Source: Gemmataceae bacterium
GTDB taxonomy: Bacteria; Planctomycetota; Planctomycetia; Gemmatales; Gemmataceae
Length of the DNA: 11,638 nt
Reading direction: 5' to 3'
Assembly: GCA_009691815.1 (NCBI GenBank)
Contig: SIAL01000069.1
Span: 1-11,638 of the forward strand
Position 1 is the first letter of the stretch. Every line of letters begins with the position of its first letter. The translations under genes were made by a program, and so were the position numbers. This document shows positions 1 through 7,148 of the stretch, piece after piece. Below the pieces are notes generated by a model that did no database searches, was not told where the DNA came from, and saw nothing but the letters and a program-made list of their open reading frames with translations.

Positions 1-773
1 TTTTCGATGCCTTCTTCATAAATGGTTTTGTTCATGGCTTCGACTCCCGCATAGGTTTCCGTCGCAAGTAACTTGTCATACTCCGCTTTTTGCTCGGGCT
101 CCATAGGAAGGTACGCCCTTACACATTCCCCCAAAAGAAACTGTTTACGGGCATCCAAGGGCGCTTGGCTGATCTTTCGAAGCGCCTCGGCACCCACCCA
201 AGCAATTTTCTTCTCTGGAATTCCCATCAATGAGGTAAGGGCCACCCCCAGAAAGTTGTCTTTCTCCATATATTCTAACGCATCCAAACCCTTTAGGGCC
301 ACAAAAAGAAAGCGAAAGACTTGGACTTCCAACCCAAATAGGTTCTCCCGAAACTCCATGGTCCCATATTTATCACCGACCTGGTTCAGGAAGATGATGA
401 TTGGCAATACGGGCAAATTGGTCTGGTTTCGTAAATGGATGTAATAGGAGGGCATTCTCTTCATGATCGAGGCTTTGCTCTCCCCCGATTCGATTTCGAT
501 ATGAACCACGGCATAACATTCCTCGGCCGGGAATCCTCCGGAGTCCAGTATTGGCAAGGCGTCTGACGCTTGGCGGATTTTGAATTTGCCAACCAAATCG
601 AGGTGATGTCTGGACCCTTCCGGGGGATACGGGGATATCTCGGTTGTCAACCAATCCACCGAATCCAGCTCCAAACACTTGGCATATTCGGCAAAAAAGA
701 GATGAAGAAAATCGGCAAAAAAGACTTTGATTAGTTCCTTAAAACGCTGATCATGGTCGGGTATAAGAACCAC
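1..773 (-). CDS. Rpn-family PD-(D/E)XK nuclease / putative transposase, 3'-truncated by window edge
   Basis: About 257 codons are readable without a stop, and the C-terminus lies beyond the left edge. Near the N-terminus is DHDQRFKELIKVFFADFLHL, a hallmark of the Rpn (recombination-promoting nuclease, PD-(D/E)XK) family that is abundant in planctomycetes. Likely catalytic residues are Asp59 (in HHLDLVGK) followed by the acidic pair of HIEIES (Glu93, Glu95). The later part (about residues 125-250) is helical and carries NLFGLEVQVFRFLFVALKG. Family members are thought to nick DNA and stimulate recombination, but the role of this copy is unknown. The start is uncertain. The only in-frame candidate after the upstream stop (TAG at 811-813) is GTG at 771-773, with no clear Shine-Dalgarno sequence, so the original start may be mutated. 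The protein is read minus strand only; the long antisense and other-frame ORFs here are shadows. Family confidence is high, start confidence low. Confidence 0.85.
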   Translation of the reverse strand, partial: MVLIPDHDQRFKELIKVFFADFLHLFFAEYAKCLELDSVDWLTTEISPYPPEGSRHHLDLVGKFKIRQASDALPILDSGGFPAEECYAVVHIEIESGESKASIMKRMPSYYIHLRNQTNLPVLPIIIFLNQVGDKYGTMEFRENLFGLEVQVFRFLFVALKGLDALEYMEKDNFLGVALTSLMGIPEKKIAWVGAEALRKISQAPLDARKQFLLGECVRAYLPMEPEQKAEYDKLLATETYAGVEAMNKTIYEEGIE

Positions 774-810
774 CTCGGAAACGAGTATGGATCGAAAATC
801 ACAAAGGACC

Positions 811-978
811 TAACCAATTCCTATCCCAAAACCGGAGTATTGGCAAGTCGGCACCTGAAATGAAACGATTAGGCCAAGACATTAACCAAGATTTAATCGC
901 TTATTTCAATCCCACCCGACCACGGGATTTCGTCAACAATCGGGTAATGGGAATATCCTACTATCCCGGAATTGGTTA
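811..978. repeat. 168-bp segment bounded by perfect 11-bp inverted repeats
   Basis: TAACCAATTCC at 811-821 is the exact reverse complement of GGAATTGGTTA at 968-978. The triplet ACC lies directly outside both ends (808-810 and 979-981), which could be a 3-bp target duplication but is too short to be meaningful alone. The interior encodes nothing recognisable. It could be a small MITE-like relic or a coincidence. Confidence 0.35.
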
Positions 979-1020
979 ACCGTACGCGTTCATGGAATTT
1001 TTAGAATTTTGTTGAGTAGC

Positions 1021-1183
1021 AAAACGGGGTCAAGTTAGGTTTTCGCCTAATTCTATCTTCTCCTTTTCAACATCCAAAAGCAGCAGGCACACTCCGTGTG
1101 CCGTTCGCTTTCAAACAGTCCCCGCCATGGTTTTCTCGATGGGGACTAAATAAAAACAGCGCCCGAAGTGTGCCCACTACTAC
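1021..1183 (+). repeat. Composite palindromic element, copy 1
   Basis: It starts with AAAACGGGGTCAAGTTAG, runs through a ~40-bp pyrimidine-rich segment with CTCCTTTTCAACATCCAAAAG, then enters an imperfect inverted repeat. The left arm is 1079-1103 and the right arm 1159-1181, with about 17 of 23 positions matching. The left arm is itself a perfect 7-bp hairpin (GGCACAC, loop TCC, GTGTGCC). A central hairpin, AGTCCCC at 1117-1123 with GGGGACT at 1141-1147, sits between the arms. The same architecture recurs in reverse orientation at 11259-11420. It has no coding capacity and is probably a non-autonomous dispersed (REP/MITE-like) element. The ORF across it (1098-1280) is incidental. Confidence 0.75.
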
Positions 1184-1305
1184 AAAAACCCCCTCTCGTA
1201 TTGCCCGCCGGCCTCCCATTTTCATGAATCGGATCAGGAATTGCCCTCAATCCGGCGACTTTACTCTTCCAACTCCCTAGAAAAACAGCGTGTCCCAATA
1301 CACGC

Positions 1306-1312
1306 AAGGAGG
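1306..1312 (+). promoter_or_regulatory. Strong Shine-Dalgarno AAGGAGG
   Basis: AAGGAGG lies 6 bases before ATG 1319. It fixes the start of the thioredoxin-like gene at the methionine that begins a signal peptide, not at the upstream in-frame ATG at 1241. Confidence 0.85.
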
Positions 1313-1318
1313 TTCCCC

Positions 1319-2416
1319 ATGAAGACTTCGTTTTTGGCCCTTGTGGGCCTAACGCTAGGTTTTTTTGCTCAAGCTCAAGATACTCAGAAAAAGGTGGAGA
1401 AAAAGGCTATCGCCCCCGCCAAAAAGGCTGTCCAAATCACCCTGAAAGTGGGGGATCCGGCGCCCCCCCTCAAAGCCACCAAGTGGGTCCAAGGATCGGA
1501 GGTTGCCTCCCTCGAAAAAGGCAAAATCTATGTCGTCGAATTCTGGGCCACCTGGTGTGGGCCCTGCATCGTCATGATGCCCCATCTAGGCGATCTTCAA
1601 AGGGAATACAAAAATCAGGGCGTCACCATCATCGGCTATTCCGCCATGGACCCAAATAATAGCGAAGTAAAGGTGCAAGCCTTTGTGGACAAACGAGGTC
1701 CCAAATTGGGATATACCTTTGCTTTTGCCGACAATAGAGACACCTACAAGGCATGGATGCAGGCGGCCGGTCGCAACGGAATCCCCTGTACCTTTGTGGT
1801 CGACAAGGGCGGCAATATTGCCTACATTGGCCATCCCATGTATCTTGATGTGGTCCTTCCCAAGGTTGCCAAAGGAACTTGGGACGCCACGGTGGATGGG
1901 GAAAAACTCAAGGAAATCGAGACCGAGGTAACGGCCCTTTTTCGCATCACCTCGGGTCAAGACGCCGAAGCAGGCTTAGCCGCCCTTAAGGATTTTGAGG
2001 CGAAATACCCGGCGCTTGGGAACATTCCCTATTTTGTCAGTCCCAAAATTCGCTTGTTGCTAAAAACTGCCAAAAAGGACGAAGCCTTGGCCATGGCCAA
2101 CAAAGTCATCGAAAAGGCAAGCAAAAGCGATGACTCCTCGATGTTGGGGGGCGTAGCCACCACCCTTATCGGTCCCGATGCCATGGGGGACAAGGAATTG
2201 GCCAAGGTTGCCCTCGCCTCTGCGGAAAAGTTGTTTGCCATCGTGGGCAATAAAGATGTGGGCGGGAATTTGACCATGGCGCGTGTATTGTTTGCCAATG
2301 GCAAGGTTACCAAAGCCAAAGAACATGCCCAAGCGGCGGTGGATTTGGCTCCGGAAAATTCCAAAACAGCTTACCGCAATATGCTCAAATCGATCTTGGA
2401 AGGCGCCTCTCAGTAG
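1319..2416 (+). CDS. Secreted TlpA/thioredoxin-like redoxin with C-terminal helical extension
   Basis: The product is a 365-aa extracytoplasmic thiol-disulfide oxidoreductase-like protein. The start at 1319 is supported by AAGGAGG and by a signal peptide (MKTSFLALVGLTLGFFAQAQ) probably cut near residue 20. A Lys/Ala-rich linker follows, then a TlpA/AhpC-TSA thioredoxin fold at about residues 43-185. The redox motif WATWCGPC has Cys80 and Cys83, and the cis-proline is Pro156 in GIPCTFVVD. Cys157, directly after that proline, is an uncommon extra cysteine. Residues ~195-365 form an alpha-helical, TPR-like region with no named domain; the last part (ARVLFANGKVTKAKEHAQAA) resembles one repeat. 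The protein probably reduces or isomerises disulfides in the periplasm; its substrates are unknown. It is monocistronic, converging on the SGNH esterase gene downstream. The fold is certain and the partner unknown. Confidence 0.93.
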   Translation: MKTSFLALVGLTLGFFAQAQDTQKKVEKKAIAPAKKAVQITLKVGDPAPPLKATKWVQGSEVASLEKGKIYVVEFWATWCGPCIVMMPHLGDLQREYKNQGVTIIGYSAMDPNNSEVKVQAFVDKRGPKLGYTFAFADNRDTYKAWMQAAGRNGIPCTFVVDKGGNIAYIGHPMYLDVVLPKVAKGTWDATVDGEKLKEIETEVTALFRITSGQDAEAGLAALKDFEAKYPALGNIPYFVSPKIRLLLKTAKKDEALAMANKVIEKASKSDDSSMLGGVATTLIGPDAMGDKELAKVALASAEKLFAIVGNKDVGGNLTMARVLFANGKVTKAKEHAQAAVDLAPENSKTAYRNMLKSILEGASQ

Positions 2417-2448
2417 TCCCTTCGCTTTTTTTGTAACCAACCCGCCTC

Positions 2449-2470
2449 TCCCGAAGTACCCCTTTCGGGA
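2449..2470. terminator. Possible shared hairpin between convergent genes
   Basis: TCCCGAA (2449-2455) pairs with TTCGGGA (2464-2470) as a 7-bp stem with an 8-base loop, in the 67-bp gap between two converging genes. No T-run follows it directly on either strand; the nearest T-run (2426-2432) lies before it on the plus strand. It is therefore a weak candidate for a bidirectional terminator. Confidence 0.3.
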
Positions 2471-2483
2471 AAGGTTAATGTTC

Positions 2484-3599
2484 TTATTTCCCAAGGCGCC
2501 TGACCTTGACCGGCGGCGCCATCGACAATGCCTTGCGAATTACCGGTTCAAACGCCTCGGCTTGACGCATAAAACCCAAATCGTTGGGATGGCTGGCGTC
2601 TGTTGCACCTTCCGAATCGTTTCCCAAAAGGCTATTTCCTTCTAGGTAGAAAATCCCCTTCACTCCTTGCGCTTTGAGGTGGTTAAAGGCGGCCAAAAGG
2701 GCGGCATGGTTGGCCTTGTGAAAGGCGCTTTTGGCAGGATTGCCCCAAGCGTTGGTGAACACGCGATCCTCGACCAGTAGGATTGGCGTGGTGGGGCGGA
2801 CCTTCCTTAAGGCCATAACCAATGGAAGGGTCCGTTCCTTAACCAAATCGGGCCCCATGTTGGGGAGGCAATCAATGATGTAAACGGAGGCGTCGATCTT
2901 GGCCATTAGATCCACCACCCCGGGATCCATGCGCCCACTGCCGCTGAAACCCAAATTGACCACAGGCAGATCGAGCATTCGGCCCAAAATGGCGGTATGG
3001 ACCATGCCCGGCCGGGAGGCACATGCCCCATGGGTGATCGAAGTTCCGTAAAACACGAGCGGTTTTTCCCGTGCCAAAAGGGCCTCAAATTTGGCCGATT
3101 TGGGCACAGAAATCTCCATGGTTTCCACGCCGTTATAGAGCGGAAAATAGAGGCCGTATTCACGGTTTTGGTGGGCATCGTCTGTTCGGACACTTGGGAA
3201 ATCGGCCAAAACATCTTGAGCCGTGGGCACAGAAACCATTACCCAGCGCCATTTCCCCTGGTCATCCCGGGCGTAGAGATCGACCCCGCTTTTCCCGGTG
3301 GCGGGCATATGGGGCATGGCAAGACTTGGGCTTCTGAGGCGATATTTGACTTGGATGGTTTTCGAGTCGGTGCGAAAACGAACAAACATCCCGGCACTAT
3401 CGCGGCTAAGGTTCCAAACGGCTTCAGGAATGGTTTTTTCGGCGTTTTTGGGAAAGCGGTCGAAAAAACGAAGCCTTTCTTCCTCGGCAAAGGCCCGTCC
3501 TTCCACCCCCATCTTTTGAACATCGTACCGAGCCAAATCCGGCTGGGGTGCGGTTTGGGCGAACGAGACAAGTCCCCAAAGGAGAAAAGGAGGCAGCAT
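2484..3599 (-). CDS. Secreted SGNH/GDSL hydrolase (GxDLY-type esterase)
   Basis: The product has 371 aa and begins with a hydrophobic export signal (PPFLLWGLVSFAQTA). An N-terminal beta-rich domain contains GVDLY at residues 105-109, the signature of the domain that precedes this SGNH esterase type. The catalytic domain starts at about residue 180. The nucleophile is Ser187 in FYGTSITHG, the Gly block is NLGFSGSG (215-222), the Asn block is CLPNMGP, and the Asp-His pair is Asp334/His337 in DASHPND. Such enzymes are extracytoplasmic esterases, often carbohydrate or acyl-ester deacylases; the substrate cannot be read from the sequence. The start at 3599 is the first possible one after an in-frame stop and has a weak AGGAAA site upstream. 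The gene diverges from the pseudouridine synthase and appears monocistronic. Confidence 0.92.
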   Translation of the reverse strand: MLPPFLLWGLVSFAQTAPQPDLARYDVQKMGVEGRAFAEEERLRFFDRFPKNAEKTIPEAVWNLSRDSAGMFVRFRTDSKTIQVKYRLRSPSLAMPHMPATGKSGVDLYARDDQGKWRWVMVSVPTAQDVLADFPSVRTDDAHQNREYGLYFPLYNGVETMEISVPKSAKFEALLAREKPLVFYGTSITHGACASRPGMVHTAILGRMLDLPVVNLGFSGSGRMDPGVVDLMAKIDASVYIIDCLPNMGPDLVKERTLPLVMALRKVRPTTPILLVEDRVFTNAWGNPAKSAFHKANHAALLAAFNHLKAQGVKGIFYLEGNSLLGNDSEGATDASHPNDLGFMRQAEAFEPVIRKALSMAPPVKVRRLGK

Positions 3600-3753
3600 G
3601 GCGGATTTCCTGCTAAAGAGGGGTGGTGGTGGCGAGGGTTCCCGCTTTTTCTAGTCAAAATCCCGCCAAATCCACACAATTTTATGGAGAAACTCAACAT
3701 AATATCACATAATAATTCCTCTGGAGGATTCGATTACCTTCCTAAAGGAACCT
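3600..3753. promoter_or_regulatory. Divergent intergenic promoter region
   Basis: This 154-bp gap lies between divergent genes and must serve both. It contains a markedly AT-rich core (about 3678-3720) in an otherwise GC-balanced window. TAATAT at 3700-3705 is a plausible plus-strand -10 box for the pseudouridine synthase, but the matching -35 is poor. The plus-strand leader ends with AAAGGA (3744-3749), the ribosome binding site for ATG 3754. No clear minus-strand promoter was picked out. Confidence 0.45.
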
Positions 3754-4488
3754 ATGCTTCTATCGCCGGCCAAAGTAATTTTTGAGGACAATCACCTTTT
3801 GGTGGTGGACAAGCCCTCCGGGGTGGCTTCTGCCCATGGCAAAGGGCCTGAGGATTCGCTGGATCACCTGTTGCGGGATTGGCTAAAGGAACGCGACAAG
3901 AAACCCGGCAATGTGTTCTTGGGAGTGGTTCAACGGATTGATCGGCCGGTAACGGGTGTTTTGCTTTTTGCAAAAACCTCCAAGGCCGCCTCCCGTTTGG
4001 CCGAGCAATTTCGTGATGGGCTGGCCAAAAAAACCTATTGGGCGATTGTCGAACCCGGCCCCACCGAATCCGAAGGAATCATGGAAGATTTCCTAGGGGT
4101 TGGCCCGGGGGAGTTTGGTGGCCGTAAAGCATGGATAACCAATGCCGATGATCCCGAAGGCAAGCACTCGTTGACCAAGTTTTCGGTAAGAAAGCGCCTC
4201 GGTCGCCGGGCTTGGTTGGAGCTAAACCCAAAAACCGGCCGCACCCACCAACTTCGGGTCCAGTTGGGCAGTCGTGGATATCCCATTCTTGGAGATGATC
4301 GGTACGGCGCCAAGAAACGCCTTCCCTGGGGAATCGCTCTTCATGCCCGGTCGCTCACGGTGGAACATCCCGTTAGTGGCAAATGGGAAACCTATACCGC
4401 TCAAGTCCCCCAAGATTGGCCAGACGAATTGGGCAAGGGATGGAATTTTCCCGTACCCCAATCTCAATCGCCCCGCCGCCCCTTTTAA
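3754..4488 (+). CDS. RluA-family RNA pseudouridine synthase
   Basis: The 244-aa cytoplasmic enzyme would isomerise specific uridines in rRNA or tRNA. The catalytic motif is VQRIDRPVTGVLLFAKT, with Asp63 as the nucleophile; the usual HRLD is QRID here. The second family motif, GRTHQLRVQLGSRGYPILGD (162-181), is intact and is followed by DRYG. There is no S4 RNA-binding domain, so it is a short, stand-alone catalytic protein like the RluA/TruC-like subgroup. AAAGGA sits four bases before the ATG. The C-terminal tail (NFPVPQSQSPRRPF) is not conserved-looking. The D-glutamate cyclase-like gene begins 14 bp after the stop, so the two are probably co-transcribed, although no functional link is evident. 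The target uridine cannot be predicted. Confidence 0.93.
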   Translation: MLLSPAKVIFEDNHLLVVDKPSGVASAHGKGPEDSLDHLLRDWLKERDKKPGNVFLGVVQRIDRPVTGVLLFAKTSKAASRLAEQFRDGLAKKTYWAIVEPGPTESEGIMEDFLGVGPGEFGGRKAWITNADDPEGKHSLTKFSVRKRLGRRAWLELNPKTGRTHQLRVQLGSRGYPILGDDRYGAKKRLPWGIALHARSLTVEHPVSGKWETYTAQVPQDWPDELGKGWNFPVPQSQSPRRPF

Positions 4489-4502
4489 CGGAACCCGTTT
4501 TT

Positions 4503-5531
4503 ATGCCACCTTTGGATACTCGTTTGGAGCAATTGAGACGGATTTGTCAGGTAGACCCCGGCGAACGGGGTCTGGCCCTGCCCGTCGAACGCAACGCTTT
4601 CACAGAGCGCTCCGGGGATTTGGCCAAGGCGGCCCATGCCCTTTGCACCCCTGACCTTGCGGGGCATAAAACCCGCGTCGGAATCCTCACTGGGTTCCAT
4701 GTCCCAATCGACGAACATTCCGGGGCATTCGAGACGGATGGCCCGCTTGGGACCATCTTCCTTGCAAGAGCCCTCCTTCAAGTTGGGATCGAACCCGTAC
4801 TTTTTGGAGAATCGCCCCTATTGGTGGCCCTTGAAGCGGGCCTGAACAAATCCGGCATTGGCGGAAAGGTTCGCCTCATCGAATATCCCAGGGATGCGTT
4901 TGAATCCGGGTTTTATATTCGAAGATTTCACATCACGGCGGGCCGCCTTACCCATTTGGTCGCCATCGAAAGGCCCGGGCCAAGCTACAGTTTGGCGACG
5001 CTTCGGTGTCGCGCGGACTATCTCCCCGAATGGGATTTCGACTTCAAAAAAGTCGCGCCTCCCATGACCCGGGATCGCTACCTGACCATGTCCGGAATCG
5101 ATGTGACCCACCACCACAGCCAAGTCCATTGGGTATTTGAACAACCCAGCCCGCACGGACCAAGGCATACTATCGGCGTGGGCGATGGCGGGAACGAACT
5201 GGGCATGGGCGCCATTCCTTGGGATCTGATCAACAACACCATTCCTCTTGGTGGTCGAATTCATTGCCGGATTCCAACCGATTCCGTGGTGGTGGCGGGG
5301 GTAAGCAATTGGGGAGCGTGCGCTCTGGCTGGGGCCGTCTTGGCCATCCACGATGCCTGTCATGGGGGCCTGTTCGACTCCCAAAAAGAACACGACATCC
5401 TAGCCGCCATGGTCCGTCAAGGAAACCTGATCGACGGTCGCACTTTGGAATCCACCACCACGGTGGATGGGCTTCCTTGGGACATTCACGCCTCGGTGCT
5501 GGATAAAATGGGCGCCGTGCTGGCCCAGTGA
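4503..5531 (+). CDS. DUF4392 / D-glutamate cyclase-like protein
   Basis: The product is a 342-aa stand-alone member of the DUF4392 family, related to the C-terminal domain of D-glutamate cyclase, which converts D-glutamate to 5-oxo-D-proline. Visible signatures are GILTGFHVP (60-68), HETDG-type GAFETDGPLGT (74-84), THHHSQ (202-207), GVGDGGNELGMG (225-236) and GVSNWGA (266-272). The frame is open back to 4383, but that would overlap the preceding gene by ~100 bp. ATG 4503 lies just after its stop and gives a family-like N-terminus, although its ribosome binding site is weak (ACGGAAC), consistent with translation following the upstream gene. The protein is cytoplasmic, with no signal peptide. 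In planctomycetes a role in D-amino-acid recycling is plausible but is inference. Family confidence is high; enzymatic specificity is not tested. Confidence 0.88.
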   Translation: MPPLDTRLEQLRRICQVDPGERGLALPVERNAFTERSGDLAKAAHALCTPDLAGHKTRVGILTGFHVPIDEHSGAFETDGPLGTIFLARALLQVGIEPVLFGESPLLVALEAGLNKSGIGGKVRLIEYPRDAFESGFYIRRFHITAGRLTHLVAIERPGPSYSLATLRCRADYLPEWDFDFKKVAPPMTRDRYLTMSGIDVTHHHSQVHWVFEQPSPHGPRHTIGVGDGGNELGMGAIPWDLINNTIPLGGRIHCRIPTDSVVVAGVSNWGACALAGAVLAIHDACHGGLFDSQKEHDILAAMVRQGNLIDGRTLESTTTVDGLPWDIHASVLDKMGAVLAQ

Positions 5532-5646
5532 CACCGGGGTCCAAATCGATCCCGTTTGGTCATCAGAAGTCTTTTCGCCAAAACCAATGCGAAGCCTGGT
5601 AAAACCAGTTCAACGAACTCCCTTTGCAATCCGCCACCATTACAGA

Positions 5647-5669
5647 TCCCATGAAGGGTTTACATGGGA
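5647..5669. terminator. Possible shared hairpin between convergent genes
   Basis: TCCCATG (5647-5653) and CATGGGA (5663-5669) form a perfect 7-bp stem with a 9-base loop in the 147-bp gap between the convergent cyclase and protease genes. No T-run follows on either strand, so factor-independent termination is uncertain. The rest of the gap (5532-5646) shows nothing recognisable. Confidence 0.35.
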
Positions 5670-5678
5670 AAACCGGGG

Positions 5679-7148
5679 TTAATTGAATTCAATCAAGGAC
5701 AGCAATAAAAGCGTGGTCCCGTTCCCCATGGCGTGGGCGGCTATGGAGGCGACGAGGCTGTTTCTGGTCTCGCGCAATAGGCAAAAGAGGGTAGCCAAAC
5801 CACCCAACGCGGGTAGCCCAAGGATGCCTTGCTGATGAACCGCTGCAAAGAGTATGGAGGAAATCAGAGCGCTGATCCAGAACGAAGGCCGAACCCCAGC
5901 CAATCGCGAGGATTCCCGCAGGTGGCGGAAAAGAAACCCGCGAAAGAAGATCTCCTCCACAATCGGGGCCATCACCACCGCCGCAAAAACGCCAAGCCAC
6001 CAATCCAAACGGGACCCCTTGGCAAGCTGCATGGGAAGGGGATGTTCCGGGGTGGGAGCATCGGGGAAGGACTGGATCAGCCCGGCGGTGAGGCACAACA
6101 GCACCAGCATTACCGGCCAGAAAGCGAGAGTACCAAAGATCCCGGCAGGGATTTCCTTGAGCGAAAGATCGCTTGGGGAAAGGCCCAACATTTCACGCAT
6201 TTTGGTCAACGACATACCCCGGGCCAAGGGCCACGCCAAAGCCCCTAGGCTTGTGATTTGAACCAGAATGGAAACGATAAGGCTATTGGCAAGGGAGGTT
6301 GGCACAACCCAATAGGAGACGGCGAAATTCAGGCTAAAAAATACCGCTATCCAGAGGGCAAAAGTCTCCATAAAAATGGGCGACGCCCCTAGGGAATCTT
6401 CACCCGGATCATTCAGGCCAGGCCCCAAAGCCCCGCGGGAACCCCGAATCCAAAGAAAGATGAGCGCCACCAGCCCCGAGGCGATCAAGGCTATAACTAT
6501 CAGCGATGCCAGACCAATTCGCATGGCGAAGGAAACCAATTTCCCAAAATAAGAGAGCGGCTCGCGCACCCAAAATTCGGCGTCCTCGGGGGAGGGCGGC
6601 GCATTGCCGGGAATGGTGGCGAACCAGCCAATTTGGCTTTTGATTGTTTTGCGCGCCTCATCTGTTATCGGCGCCAACGGATCTTTGGCCCGACGGCGGA
6701 CCCAGTCCTCGACAATATCCATGGTGGATTTGAGCCCGGCATCGGTGGCGGACTTGGAGATCTCTTCAAGGCGTTTGAGCGCCGCGGGAGAACCGACCGT
6801 CGATGCTTCCACAATGGCAAGGGCAATGGCTCCACGGGGGCCTTGGTTTTTTAAGGCCGGTTCCAATTGCTTGATGACATCACTGGGTGGCACCCGGGAT
6901 AGGATTTGGACACCCCAGAGGAGCTTGGCCGCCACCGTTTCGGCCATGAGAGGCTCATTGTTGTCCAACACCTGATTGGCCCCAGCCACCGGATTTACCA
7001 CCGGGGCACGGGCCGGGAGGAGATAGTTTCGGTTTAGGATCAAGGCCACCACCAATAGCACCACGACCCACGGAATCAGGGGGATGCGTGGTTGGGCGGG
7101 TGGGGGCGTTTCGTCCCACGGATAATCCGGATCGGAATCATCACTCAT
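5679..7148 (-). CDS. CPBP-family intramembrane glutamic protease with long N-terminal region
   Basis: This 489-aa integral membrane protein carries the CPBP (Abi/Rce1-like) active site in its C-terminal third: EEIFFRGFLFRHLR with Glu398, Glu399 and Arg403, then His438 (FAAVHQQG) and HAMGN with His472 and Asn476. An acidic N-terminus (MSDDSDPDYPWDE) precedes one membrane segment at about 25-39. A soluble, helical region of ~160 residues follows (46-200), probably outside the membrane. About seven or eight further membrane segments lie between 205 and 487. Bare CPBP proteins are nearer 200-300 aa, so the extra N-terminal half is notable. The start codon overlaps the stop of the ROK kinase gene (ATGA), indicating translational coupling. 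CPBP proteases cut membrane-embedded or prenylated substrates, and some protect against bacteriocins; the substrate here is unknown. A 12-bp palindrome (5682-5693) sits in the last codons. Confidence 0.9.
   Translation of the reverse strand: MSDDSDPDYPWDETPPPAQPRIPLIPWVVVLLVVALILNRNYLLPARAPVVNPVAGANQVLDNNEPLMAETVAAKLLWGVQILSRVPPSDVIKQLEPALKNQGPRGAIALAIVEASTVGSPAALKRLEEISKSATDAGLKSTMDIVEDWVRRRAKDPLAPITDEARKTIKSQIGWFATIPGNAPPSPEDAEFWVREPLSYFGKLVSFAMRIGLASLIVIALIASGLVALIFLWIRGSRGALGPGLNDPGEDSLGASPIFMETFALWIAVFFSLNFAVSYWVVPTSLANSLIVSILVQITSLGALAWPLARGMSLTKMREMLGLSPSDLSLKEIPAGIFGTLAFWPVMLVLLCLTAGLIQSFPDAPTPEHPLPMQLAKGSRLDWWLGVFAAVVMAPIVEEIFFRGFLFRHLRESSRLAGVRPSFWISALISSILFAAVHQQGILGLPALGGLATLFCLLRETRNSLVASIAAHAMGNGTTLLLLSLIEFN

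Larger units (their letters stand above)
774..1318. other. 545-bp region with no convincing gene
   Basis: This stretch separates the nuclease gene from the thioredoxin-like gene, which diverge. It holds an 11-bp inverted repeat (811-821 / 968-978), the composite palindromic element copy 1 (1021-1183), and the leader of the thioredoxin-like gene. A plus-strand frame is open from 767 to 979, with its first ATG at 860 (39 codons), but it has no ribosome binding site and no recognisable motif, so it is not called. No convincing -35/-10 pair was found upstream of 1319. Confidence 0.6.

Noticed and set aside
373..678. Minus-strand 101-aa ORF inside the nuclease gene
   Set aside because: It is another frame of the real nuclease gene, and its proline/arginine-rich translation is typical of a shadow ORF.
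1098..1280. Plus-strand 60-aa ORF
   Set aside because: It lies mostly within the palindromic element, has no Shine-Dalgarno site and gives a low-complexity product.
1241..1318. N-terminal extension of the thioredoxin-like gene from ATG 1241
   Set aside because: It would bury the signal peptide. AAGGAGG six bases before ATG 1319 fixes the start there.
4383..4502. Upstream start for the D-glutamate cyclase-like gene
   Set aside because: It would overlap the pseudouridine synthase by about 100 bp, and the added residues are the +1 frame of its C-terminus. The family-like N-terminus begins at 4503.
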